A stretch of DNA of 19,513 nucleotides from CAZAJS01 sp964485635 (lineage in GTDB: Bacteria > Pseudomonadota > Gammaproteobacteria > Francisellales > Francisellaceae): positions 1 to 19,513 of the forward strand of contig CAZAJS010000016.1 of NCBI GenBank assembly GCA_964485635.1, read 5' to 3'. The notes beneath the pieces are model-generated. The model was not told the origin of the DNA. It was given only the letters and a program-made list of their open reading frames with translations, and did no database searches. This document shows positions 6,864 through 14,840 of this stretch, piece after piece (the first letter of the stretch is position 1; each line of letters opens with the position of its first letter). The translations under genes were made by a program, and so were the position numbers.

Positions 6864-9800
6864 ATGACATCACCAACTGTTTTAAAAAAAATTGCGACCA
6901 ATTTTAATGCGATTGCCACCTCAGATCGATGGTCAATCATACGGCAATGGCAAACATTAAAAAAGCAATGGTCAGAATTAGATCATGGCCAGCAACAATC
7001 AATGTTTCAAAAATTACAACAAGCCATTGAACTGTCAAAAGCAAAAGTTGCTGAACGCCGTGAAACATTACCCACGATTGATTATCCTGATTTGCCTATT
7101 GCTCAAAAGGTCTCAGAAATTAAGCGTCATTTGCAAAAGCATAATGTCATTATTGTTGCCGGAGAAACCGGATCAGGTAAATCAACCCAATTACCGAAAC
7201 TTTGTTTAGAGATGGGGCTTGGGGCCAAAGGGATGATTGCCCATACACAGCCGCGTCGTATTGCTGCACGATCAGTAGCACAACGATTAGCTGATGAAAT
7301 TAAGCAACCATTAGGCCAGCAAATTGGTTATAAAGTACGCTTTTCTGATCAAACGTCTGAGCAAACCTTGGTCAAAGTCATGACCGATGGGATGTTATTA
7401 GCTGAAACACAGCAAGATAAATTTTTTGATGCTTATGAAGTTATTATCATTGATGAAGCCCATGAGCGCAGTTTAAATATTGATTTTTTATTGGGGCATT
7501 TAAAGCAAATATTGGTCAAAAGACCCAACTTAAAAGTGATTATTACCTCCGCGACGATTGATCATCAACGCTTTTGTCAACATTTTAATAATGCCCCTTT
7601 AGTCGAAGTATCAGGCCGAACTTATCCAGTCGATATTGTTTATCAGCCACCTTCTTTTGAAGGACAAAGCCAAAATGAATCGATTTATCAGTCATTAATT
7701 GCTTTATCTGAATACCCTCGGGGTGATGTACTCATTTTTTTACCAACTGAGCGTGATATTCATGAGACAGCCGATTACTTACGTAAACAAAGTGATATTG
7801 CCACAACAAGCCAAATTATTCCGCTTTATGCACGGCTTTCAAATCAGCAACAACAGCGAATATTTTCTGAGTCTAAGACCGCTTATCAACGCATTGTTTT
7901 ATCAACCAATGTGGCAGAAACGTCATTAACTGTTCCTGGAATTCGTTATGTGATTGATACAGGGCTCGTTCGGATGAGTCGTTATAGTTATCGGACTAAG
8001 GTTCAGCGCTTGCCAATTGAGCCGATTTCTCAGGCTAGCGCTAACCAACGGGCAGGGCGTTGTGGCCGTCTTGGACCAGGGGTTTGTATCCGCTTGTATT
8101 CACAAGAAGACTTTGATTTGCGAGCTAGTTTTACCGATCCTGAAATTTTGCGAACGAATTTAGCTTTTGTTATTTTACAGATGATGGCGCTTAAACTAGG
8201 GCATATTGAACAGTTTCCGTTTATTGATCCGCCAGACTCACGCTTTATTAAAGATGGCTATCGATTGCTTTATGAGCTAGGAGCAACCAATAAAGCAACC
8301 GGGGGGCAAATTAAAATTAACCAATTAGGTCGTCAAATGGCAAAATTCCCACTTGACCCTCGGTTTGCTCGGATGCTCATTGAAGCTGTGAATTATAAAG
8401 CATTGCAGGAAGTATTGGTCATCGTAAGTTTTTTAAGTATTCAAGATCCTAGAGAGCGTCCAACAAACCAACAACAAAAAGTACTCAGCTATCACCAGCA
8501 AGATGCTGATAAACAGTCAGATTTAATGACAATTATTAACTTATGGCAACGTTATCATCAAGCCTCAGCTACAATGAGCCGGAAGCAACAGCATCAATAT
8601 TGTCAGACACAATTTTTATCCCCAGTAAGAATGCGAGAGTGGCGCAGTGTTTATTCACAATTAAAAACAACAATTCAGCAACAAGGTTGGTCGTTGAATC
8701 AGCAAGCTGCACAATATGAACAAATCCATCAATCAGTATTACCTGGGTTATTAAGTTATATTGGTTATAATCATGAATTGCATGAATATCTAGGTCCAAG
8801 AGGCATCAAATTTTATATTTATCCAGGCTCAAATGTTTTTAAATCTAAACCAAAATGGCTTTGTGCTGCTGAAATTGTCGAAACCAGCAAACTTTATGCA
8901 CGAAATGTGGCAAAAATTCAGCCAGACTGGATTGAAAAGGCGGCAAAACATTTAGTCAAATACCATTATCAAGCAGCACATTGGAGCCAAAAACAACAGC
9001 AAGTTTTGGCCACCGAGCGGGTAACATTATATGGACTTGTTTTAGCAAATGACCGTAAAAAACCCTATCATCAGGTCAATCCAATTGAAGCACGACAAAT
9101 TTTGATTCAATCTGGACTGATTGAAGGTCAACTTCATACACAAGCAGGATTTTTGCAAGCAAACCGCGCCCAATTGGCTAATGTCGAAGCGCTAGAAGAT
9201 AAAGCGCGACGTCGAGATATTGTGATTGATGAGCAAACTTTATATGATTACTATGATCAGCTGATTCCAGAGGGTGTTTATTCTGGTGTAACTTTTCAGC
9301 AATGGTATCAACAATTAAGTCATTCAGCACAAAAACAATTATATTTTGATCAATCAGCCTTGATGCAACATGATGCGACAGCCGTCACGGCAACTGCTTA
9401 TCCGGATTATTTACAGGTTAATGGCTTGCGCTTACCATTAAGCTATCATTTTGACCCGACAGCATCGGATGATGGTGTCACTATCACAATTCCTGCCGCA
9501 TTACGGCATCAAGTCAATATCGCTACCACGACATGGTTGGTTCCAGGCTTATTAGAAGAAAAAATAACCGCGTTGCTCAAATCGTTACCGAAAAATAAAC
9601 GCAAAGCTTGTGTTCCTGTTCCGCAATATGTTCAAGCATTAATGAATGCCTTTTCCGAGCAACAAAAAAACATGCGTTTAACCCTAGCAATTGCTGAGGC
9701 GCTAACACGTATGACAGGTCAGGTAATTGATCAAGATGATTTTAATGAAGCTCAACTACCGCTGCATTTACAAATGCGTTTTGTCATCGTTGATGAGCAA

Positions 9801-10775
9801 GGAAATCTATTGGCTAGTGGGCGAGATTGGCAGTGGGTCAATGAGCAAATCAAACAAGGACACAACCAGACTGCTGATACATCAGAGTCAAGTGCGAAAC
9901 CAAAAGATCCGACAGTTTATGACGCTTGGACGTTTGGTAATTTGCCAAAAACTCAAGGACAAATACAATATGGCATTGAAATAGAGACTTATCCTTGTGT
10001 ACAGGTCCAGGGACAAGGTGTTGTGCTAGCCGATGCTTTAAGCCAACAAGAATGGCAACACCACATGCATTTAGGCGTTCGACAGTTATTGATCAAAGCA
10101 ATGGGACAACAGCGTGATTTGATCAAACAACAGTTGAATCGGGCTCAAACACAACTCAGCCTCAAATTTGCCATGGTACCGGAAAAAAATTGGCAATCGG
10201 CCATGCTAAATAAAATTTTTGATTGGGCATTTCATTTACCTAGTGCCAGTGAAATCAGGACTCAGGCGGAATTTAATCAATTAAAATCACAAGGAGCGAG
10301 TCAATTAAGTGACTGTGCTAATCAATTGATTGATTTAATGGGCAACGTGATGGGGCAGTACCAGTCATTGTCTAAAAAGTTAAAAACAAAAAAATTAGCA
10401 TTTGATTTAATAGCGCTTTATCAGCAATGCCAAGCACAGCTTGATTGTCTGATTTATCCTGGCTTTATTGAACAAACCCCTATAGATTGGTTAAAACGTT
10501 ATCCGAAATACTTACAGGCTATTGAGCTGCGTTTAGAAAAAGCTCCACGTCAATTAGGTCAAGATCGAGAATATCAACAGTCAGTTCAGCATTTACAAAC
10601 CTTATTAAGCCAGCAAGTGACAAAGCAGGGTTTGAGTGAAGCTGATCCATTGGTTCAAAAAATTCGTTGGCTGATTCAAGAGTTATGGTTATCTTTTTAT
10701 GCACAACATTACAAGACGTTACAACCGGTATCTGTTAAACGGCTTACTAAGCAGATTCATGCCCTATCATCATAA
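6864..10775 (+). CDS. hrpA: ATP-dependent RNA helicase HrpA (DEAH box)
   Basis: HrpA is a large DEAH/RHA helicase acting on RNA; in E. coli it has been linked to fimbrial mRNA processing and to rescue of stalled or collided ribosomes. At 1303 residues it matches the E. coli protein (1300). Motifs are in order: GETGSGKST (100-108), TQPRRIAARS (128-137), DEAH (197-200), SAT (229-231), TNVAETSLTVPG (348-359), and QRAGRCGR (395-402). They are followed by the winged-helix/ratchet region, an OB fold, and the long HrpA-specific C-terminal region (DUF3418). The protein is rich in glutamine. The start at 6864 has no clear ribosome binding site. It lies 26 bp after comM and may be cotranscribed with it. 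Its last 19 bp overlap the convergent xthA. Confidence 0.97.
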   Translation: MTSPTVLKKIATNFNAIATSDRWSIIRQWQTLKKQWSELDHGQQQSMFQKLQQAIELSKAKVAERRETLPTIDYPDLPIAQKVSEIKRHLQKHNVIIVAGETGSGKSTQLPKLCLEMGLGAKGMIAHTQPRRIAARSVAQRLADEIKQPLGQQIGYKVRFSDQTSEQTLVKVMTDGMLLAETQQDKFFDAYEVIIIDEAHERSLNIDFLLGHLKQILVKRPNLKVIITSATIDHQRFCQHFNNAPLVEVSGRTYPVDIVYQPPSFEGQSQNESIYQSLIALSEYPRGDVLIFLPTERDIHETADYLRKQSDIATTSQIIPLYARLSNQQQQRIFSESKTAYQRIVLSTNVAETSLTVPGIRYVIDTGLVRMSRYSYRTKVQRLPIEPISQASANQRAGRCGRLGPGVCIRLYSQEDFDLRASFTDPEILRTNLAFVILQMMALKLGHIEQFPFIDPPDSRFIKDGYRLLYELGATNKATGGQIKINQLGRQMAKFPLDPRFARMLIEAVNYKALQEVLVIVSFLSIQDPRERPTNQQQKVLSYHQQDADKQSDLMTIINLWQRYHQASATMSRKQQHQYCQTQFLSPVRMREWRSVYSQLKTTIQQQGWSLNQQAAQYEQIHQSVLPGLLSYIGYNHELHEYLGPRGIKFYIYPGSNVFKSKPKWLCAAEIVETSKLYARNVAKIQPDWIEKAAKHLVKYHYQAAHWSQKQQQVLATERVTLYGLVLANDRKKPYHQVNPIEARQILIQSGLIEGQLHTQAGFLQANRAQLANVEALEDKARRRDIVIDEQTLYDYYDQLIPEGVYSGVTFQQWYQQLSHSAQKQLYFDQSALMQHDATAVTATAYPDYLQVNGLRLPLSYHFDPTASDDGVTITIPAALRHQVNIATTTWLVPGLLEEKITALLKSLPKNKRKACVPVPQYVQALMNAFSEQQKNMRLTLAIAEALTRMTGQVIDQDDFNEAQLPLHLQMRFVIVDEQGNLLASGRDWQWVNEQIKQGHNQTADTSESSAKPKDPTVYDAWTFGNLPKTQGQIQYGIEIETYPCVQVQGQGVVLADALSQQEWQHHMHLGVRQLLIKAMGQQRDLIKQQLNRAQTQLSLKFAMVPEKNWQSAMLNKIFDWAFHLPSASEIRTQAEFNQLKSQGASQLSDCANQLIDLMGNVMGQYQSLSKKLKTKKLAFDLIALYQQCQAQLDCLIYPGFIEQTPIDWLKRYPKYLQAIELRLEKAPRQLGQDREYQQSVQHLQTLLSQQVTKQGLSEADPLVQKIRWLIQELWLSFYAQHYKTLQPVSVKRLTKQIHALSS

Positions 10776-11536
10776 TCAATCGTCAATGGCGCATGATCTG
10801 AAAACCATTGGCCTTTATAAATTAATTCACGTGTAATCATTGGGGCAAGGTCTGGTGTTACAATATGATAATCAATACGCCAGCCGACATTTTTTTCTCG
10901 TGCGCGACCACGGTTTGACCACCAAGTATATTGGTCAGGTTGCTGATTAATCGCACGAAAAGCATCGACCCAGCCGTGTTGATCAAAAATTTCGTCAAGC
11001 CACGCCCGTTCTTCAGGTAATACGCCTGATGTTTTTTGATTTTGTTTCCAGTTTTTAATATCAATCGCTTTATGAACAATATTAAAATCACCACAAATAA
11101 TCATAGATCGATTTTGTTTGATTTGTTCAGCCAATAGGTCACGGTAATGGGATAAAAAGTCCATTTTATAGGCTTGTCGTTGCTCACCACTTGACCCTGA
11201 AGGTAAGTAGAGAGAAGCAATACTTAAATCATCATAATCAAATTGAATGTAGCGCCCCTCACGATCTGCCCAATCAATACCTAGGGTTTTGATCACGCGG
11301 TTTGGTGTTTTTTTGGCATAAATGGCCACACCGCTATAACCCTTTTTTTCAGCGTCACTAAAATCAATATAATACCCGTCAGGTAAACACTCAGGATGGT
11401 TTGACCAAATTTGCTCAGCTTGAGCCTTGGTTTCTTGGACACATAAAAAATCAATTGACTGGCTTGCAAACCAATCAAAAAAACCTTTGCGTGCCGCGGC
11501 ACGAATGCCATTGGCATTAAAAGATGTTACACGCAT
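10757..11536 (-). CDS. xthA: Exodeoxyribonuclease III
   Basis: XthA is the main AP endonuclease and a 3'-5' exonuclease in base excision repair, also removing blocked 3' ends. The 259 residues (E. coli 268) show the full endonuclease/exonuclease/phosphatase active site: Asn8 (FNANG), Glu35 (VQETKA), Tyr110 (SLYLPSG), Asp150 and Asn152 (GDFNI), Trp219-Arg220-Asp222 (GWRIDY), and Asp247-His248 (SDHAP). The ATG at 11536 has only a weak site upstream (AGG). Downstream it converges on hrpA and overlaps its last 19 bp, with no terminator in between. It is separated by 88 bp from the FKBP gene on the same strand. Confidence 0.96.
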   Translation of the reverse strand: MRVTSFNANGIRAAARKGFFDWFASQSIDFLCVQETKAQAEQIWSNHPECLPDGYYIDFSDAEKKGYSGVAIYAKKTPNRVIKTLGIDWADREGRYIQFDYDDLSIASLYLPSGSSGEQRQAYKMDFLSHYRDLLAEQIKQNRSMIICGDFNIVHKAIDIKNWKQNQKTSGVLPEERAWLDEIFDQHGWVDAFRAINQQPDQYTWWSNRGRAREKNVGWRIDYHIVTPDLAPMITRELIYKGQWFSDHAPLTIDYDDRA

Positions 11537-11581
11537 AATTAAAAACCTAAAGGTTGAGAAAAACGATGTTGTTTGAATGAC

Positions 11582-11606
11582 ACAAAGGGGATCATAAGCC
11601 CTTTGT
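11582..11606 (-). terminator. Weak hairpin between the FKBP gene and xthA
   Basis: ACAAAGGG (11582-11589) pairs with CCCTTTGT (11599-11606) across a 9-nt loop, downstream of the FKBP stop. No T run follows on the - strand, so it is at best an attenuating or RNA-stabilising hairpin. Confidence 0.35.
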
Positions 11607-11624
11607 TAATCTTGAAATGAAAAA

Positions 11625-12431
11625 TTAATCATCTTGGTTATTGACATCGGTGACAGTAACTTTAAATTCAAGTGCCTGATTTGGACCGATTTGTGGTGGT
11701 GCCATTTTGCCATATGCTTGATCGGGGCTGCAGTATAAAATGACGGTTGCCCCTTTTTTAACATGCTGTAAAGCTTGTGTCCAACAAGGAATCACTTGAT
11801 CAAGTTGGAAAGAAATCGGTTTTTCACTTTGATCAAAAATATGACCAACTACTGTTGGGGTGTTATCACCATGATCAGATTTTCCTGTCATTTTCGCTAG
11901 GGCTTTTTCTTTGTCTTTTGCAAATTCAGCCGCTGGTGTTGAACCTTTATAGGTCACGCTAACGCTGCTGCCATCATTTTTTGGCGTAGCCCCATCACCT
12001 TTTGTGATCGTTTGAATATAAATGCCATCACTAACCTTTTGAATGCCATCAATGTTCGCAACAGCTTTCATAAAGGCTTTTGATGCTTTTTCATTTTTTT
12101 CTGCATCTTTTTGGACTTTTTCTTTCATTTGCGCTTGAAGTTTTGCTTGAAAATCAGCCATTGACGCCTTAATTTCTTTTTTAGAATATTCAGGCTTTGT
12201 TCCATCCATGGCATCACCAAGGCCTTGCGTCATTTTTTTGCTATTAGGGGTGAATACTTGTTGTTCAGCGACTTGTTTACCCATTTGATAGCCAAGGGTA
12301 TAGCTTAAAGTAGCAGCTTGATTTTGGTCAGTACTTTGTTGTGATGATTGCTCTGTCTTTTTGTCATGACTGCTACAGCCGGCAACCGCTAATGTTGTTA
12401 AGCAGGCCATGGTGATGGTTAATTTTTTCAT
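11625..12431 (-). CDS. FKBP-type peptidyl-prolyl isomerase lipoprotein, FkpA/Mip-like
   Basis: This is a predicted periplasmic or outer-membrane-anchored proline isomerase of the FkpA/Mip group. The lipoprotein signal ends in AVAGC with Cys19 lipidated. An N-terminal helical dimerisation domain (about 38-125, including SYTLGYQMGKQV) precedes a C-terminal FKBP domain (about 145-262) with VTYKG, VIPCW, VKKGA and AYGKMAPPQIGPN. I chose the ATG at 12431 because AAGGAG (12445-12440) gives an 8-nt spacer; a TTG six bases upstream would be too close. Oddities: between YKG (161-163) and FD (199-200) there are 35 residues where FkpA has about seven, a charged insertion. Also, Cys216 (IPCW) and Cys234 (LYCSP) replace the usual Gly and Ile. 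Family assignment is firm; which paralogue is unclear. Confidence 0.9.
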   Translation of the reverse strand: MKKLTITMACLTTLAVAGCSSHDKKTEQSSQQSTDQNQAATLSYTLGYQMGKQVAEQQVFTPNSKKMTQGLGDAMDGTKPEYSKKEIKASMADFQAKLQAQMKEKVQKDAEKNEKASKAFMKAVANIDGIQKVSDGIYIQTITKGDGATPKNDGSSVSVTYKGSTPAAEFAKDKEKALAKMTGKSDHGDNTPTVVGHIFDQSEKPISFQLDQVIPCWTQALQHVKKGATVILYCSPDQAYGKMAPPQIGPNQALEFKVTVTDVNNQDD

Positions 12432-12480
12432 TGTCAAAACTCCTTGTTTTGTTTATAGGGGTCATAATTCAGTTAATACT

Positions 12481-12512
12481 ATTTTAAAATAATGCAATTT
12501 TAAAATAATGCA
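12481..12512. repeat. Two tandem copies of a 16-bp repeat
   Basis: ATTTTAAAATAATGCA occurs twice without interruption (12481-12496 and 12497-12512). A degraded third start (ATTCATTGCA) follows. Each unit contains the self-complementary ATTTTAAAAT. The repeat sits between divergent genes. Confidence 0.9.
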
Positions 12513-12531
12513 ATTCATTGCAATAAGTCAA
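12502..12531 (-). promoter_or_regulatory. Possible promoter for the FKBP gene
   Basis: On the - strand TTGACT (12531-12526) is followed after 18 nt by TATTTT (12507-12502). The -10 falls in the tandem repeat. The -35 matches at 5 of 6 positions, the -10 at 4 of 6. Confidence 0.35.
12509..12522. promoter_or_regulatory. Palindrome TGCAAT-TC-ATTGCA, possible operator
   Basis: A perfect 6-bp inverted repeat with a 2-nt centre lies at the end of the tandem repeat. It is within the spacer of the putative - strand promoter, a common position for a repressor site. It does not match TyrR or TrpR boxes as I know them. Confidence 0.35.
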
Positions 12532-12576
12532 TATTGTTGTTATCCAGTTGCACATTGCATTTGCTCTTTACTTTTG

Positions 12577-12585
12577 TGGTACAAT
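12577..12585 (+). promoter_or_regulatory. Extended -10 promoter for the permease gene
   Basis: TGGTACAAT is an extended -10 (TG, one base, TACAAT). A TTGCAT at 12555-12560 is 19 nt upstream and may act as a poor -35. A second candidate, TTTACT (12567-12572) with GATAAT (12589-12594) at 16 nt, overlaps it. Confidence 0.5.
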
Positions 12586-12639
12586 CGGGATAATAGGCCG
12601 AATAGTCGATGATTAATTAAAACAGTACGAGGTATGACT

Positions 12640-13887
12640 ATGACCCCCCAGCCTGTGGCATTAAGTAAACGCCTAGGTGGAATATTCATTATCGCTGGCA
12701 CTGCTATTGGTGCTGGAATGTTGGGGATTCCTTTTGCCGTGGCAGCATTAGGCGCTGTAAAAGCGATTATTGTACTAGCCATCACTTGGTTGCTTATGCT
12801 GGCAACAGCTATTTTAATCACTGAAGTTAATTGTCAAAGCCCAACTGATGCAGATTTTGATGGGATGGCAAAAACAACATTAGGTTGGGGCGGCCAAATC
12901 ATCAATCGAGCCATATACTGGTTGCTTTTATATGCTTTAATGACCGCCTATATTACAGCCGGTGGCGGATTATTAATGGACTATCTCATACAACCTTTGA
13001 CGCATTATGGTTCAATTTGGTTGGGGAAAATATTATTCACTGGCATTTTAGGCCTATTTGTTTATTTAGGGACTCAAGTGGTTGATCGTGTTAATAAGTT
13101 ATTTTTTATTGTTAAAATGTTAACGTTTATTTCGTTGGTTTTAGTCGGGTTGGCTTATATTCATGCGGATAATTTGATCAATCAGGCAACGGGTCAGTGG
13201 CAATATGCTTGGTATGCCATTCCTATTTTGATCACCTCGTTTGGATTCCATATTGTGATTCCTGCTTTGCGAACCTATTTTTCGAATGATCGCGTGCTTA
13301 AACAAACCGTCATTGTGGGTGGTTGTATTCCAATGTTTGTTTATGCTTTTTGGATTATTATTACCCTCGGGGTGATCCCTTTTTCAGGAGGGCATAGCAT
13401 TGTCACGTTATTTGCTGAAGGGAAAGATGTAGGGGCAGGCTATCAATACCATGTTGGGTTATCATTAGGCCACTGGATGATTATTATGTTTGAAGCCGTC
13501 GCAGTTGTTACCTCATTTTTGGGGGTGTCTTTAGCTTTATTCCATTTTAATAAAGAAACCTTTTCTAAAGAAAGGTTTAAAGTGGTGAAGTTAAAGTATA
13601 TCTTTTTAATTACATTTATTCCTTCCTTATTGTTTGCATTATTTTTTGTCAAGGGGTTTTTAAATGCGCTGGGGTATGCCAGTATTTTTGTTGCCTTATT
13701 ATTAATTATTTTACCTGCGCTGATGGCGTGGAGAATTCGGAAGCGTCATAATAGTTTAACCATGTTGGGGCGAATCTATTTGCTGGGGATTATTTTTGCT
13801 GGTATGATGGTCATTGCATTACAACTTTTGACCAGTTTTAATTGTTTACCGACATTGAGCAATGTTGTTGCTCAAGTCAATTCATAA
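12640..13887 (+). CDS. Aromatic amino acid permease of the HAAAP family (TyrP/Mtr-like)
   Basis: This is a proton-coupled inner-membrane importer, most likely for tyrosine or tryptophan. The 415-residue protein has about eleven hydrophobic segments. It starts with the family signature GTAIGAGMLGIP (20-31, compare GTTIGAGML in TyrP), with YALMTAYITAGG, PILITSFGFHIVIPAL and a late SFLGVSLALF segment all as in TyrP. Substrate cannot be separated from sequence alone, so I give no symbol. Start choice: ATG 12634 is only one base from GAGG (12629-12632), whereas ATG 12640 gives a 7-nt spacer. A promoter and repeats lie upstream. The next gene begins 17 bp after the stop and is likely cotranscribed. 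Confidence 0.9.
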   Translation: MTPQPVALSKRLGGIFIIAGTAIGAGMLGIPFAVAALGAVKAIIVLAITWLLMLATAILITEVNCQSPTDADFDGMAKTTLGWGGQIINRAIYWLLLYALMTAYITAGGGLLMDYLIQPLTHYGSIWLGKILFTGILGLFVYLGTQVVDRVNKLFFIVKMLTFISLVLVGLAYIHADNLINQATGQWQYAWYAIPILITSFGFHIVIPALRTYFSNDRVLKQTVIVGGCIPMFVYAFWIIITLGVIPFSGGHSIVTLFAEGKDVGAGYQYHVGLSLGHWMIIMFEAVAVVTSFLGVSLALFHFNKETFSKERFKVVKLKYIFLITFIPSLLFALFFVKGFLNALGYASIFVALLLIILPALMAWRIRKRHNSLTMLGRIYLLGIIFAGMMVIALQLLTSFNCLPTLSNVVAQVNS

Positions 13888-13904
13888 TTTAAAGGTTATA
13901 TTAA

Positions 13905-14441
13905 ATGGCAAATACATCACAACAAAATAACAAATTAACGCATCAAAAAGTTGCGAATATTATTCGTCAAATGCAAGCAGAGGATCAAACAATCACTCCA
14001 CAAGCGATTCTTGAAAAAGCCGGTTGTGGTGACCAAAGACATGCTGAAGCTTTAATGAATAAAATTTTGCGTCAGCAGCAAAGTGAAAAAGAGCAGCAAA
14101 ACTCAACAGATAAAACTGCTAAACGAGGCACGGATCAAGAGTTTTATTATGGCCGCCGTGTCGCGCCTTTTTCTTATGAGCAGTTAGCACAACAACCTGA
14201 AGCGATTCAAAAATTATTTTGGGCGGTTTTTGTTGCCCGATGTGAAAAAGCCATGGCGTTAGAGCATCATCAATCATGTCAAAATACAGTGCTGGATATT
14301 CGTGTTAAATGTCAGCAGAATTTAAAACAAATAAGACGTGATTATGAGCAAAAAATTAGCAACTTAAAAAAAGAATATAGTAAATTGCAAGCGCAATATA
14401 TGCGAGATAAACGTGCTTTACAGCAAGCGTTAAGTATTTAA
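13905..14441 (+). CDS. Uncharacterised helical protein with a possible N-terminal DNA-binding domain
   Basis: I do not recognise a named family for this 178-residue protein. It begins at ATG 13905 with AAAGG (13891-13895) and a 9-nt spacer. Residues 11-56 (VANIIRQMQAEDQTITPQAI, then LEKAGCGDQRHAEALMNKIL) have the rhythm of a helix-turn-helix resembling KfrA-type N-termini, but this is a weak resemblance. A Gln/Lys-rich linker (57-75) follows, then a distinctive aromatic stretch EFYYGRRVAPFSYEQLA (79-95) and FWAVFVARCEKAMALEHH (105-122). Residues 125-176 form a highly charged probable coiled coil. No signal peptide or membrane segment is seen. It follows the permease after 17 bp and ends 9 bp before rnpB. 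A cytosolic nucleic-acid-binding or scaffold role is inference only. Confidence 0.8.
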   Translation: MANTSQQNNKLTHQKVANIIRQMQAEDQTITPQAILEKAGCGDQRHAEALMNKILRQQQSEKEQQNSTDKTAKRGTDQEFYYGRRVAPFSYEQLAQQPEAIQKLFWAVFVARCEKAMALEHHQSCQNTVLDIRVKCQQNLKQIRRDYEQKISNLKKEYSKLQAQYMRDKRALQQALSI

Positions 14442-14450
14442 TTAACAATA

Positions 14451-14799
<349 letters not shown>

Positions 14800-14840
14800 T
14801 TTAAGAATTGACTTTGATTACGCAAAAGGATGGCAGGCTT

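Noticed and set aside
8569..8799. A - strand frame inside hrpA
   Set aside because: Shadow frame of a long, well-conserved helicase gene.
12540..12821. A 93-codon - strand frame over the start of the permease
   Set aside because: It is opposite the first membrane segments of the permease; its hydrophobic look is a reflection of that sequence.
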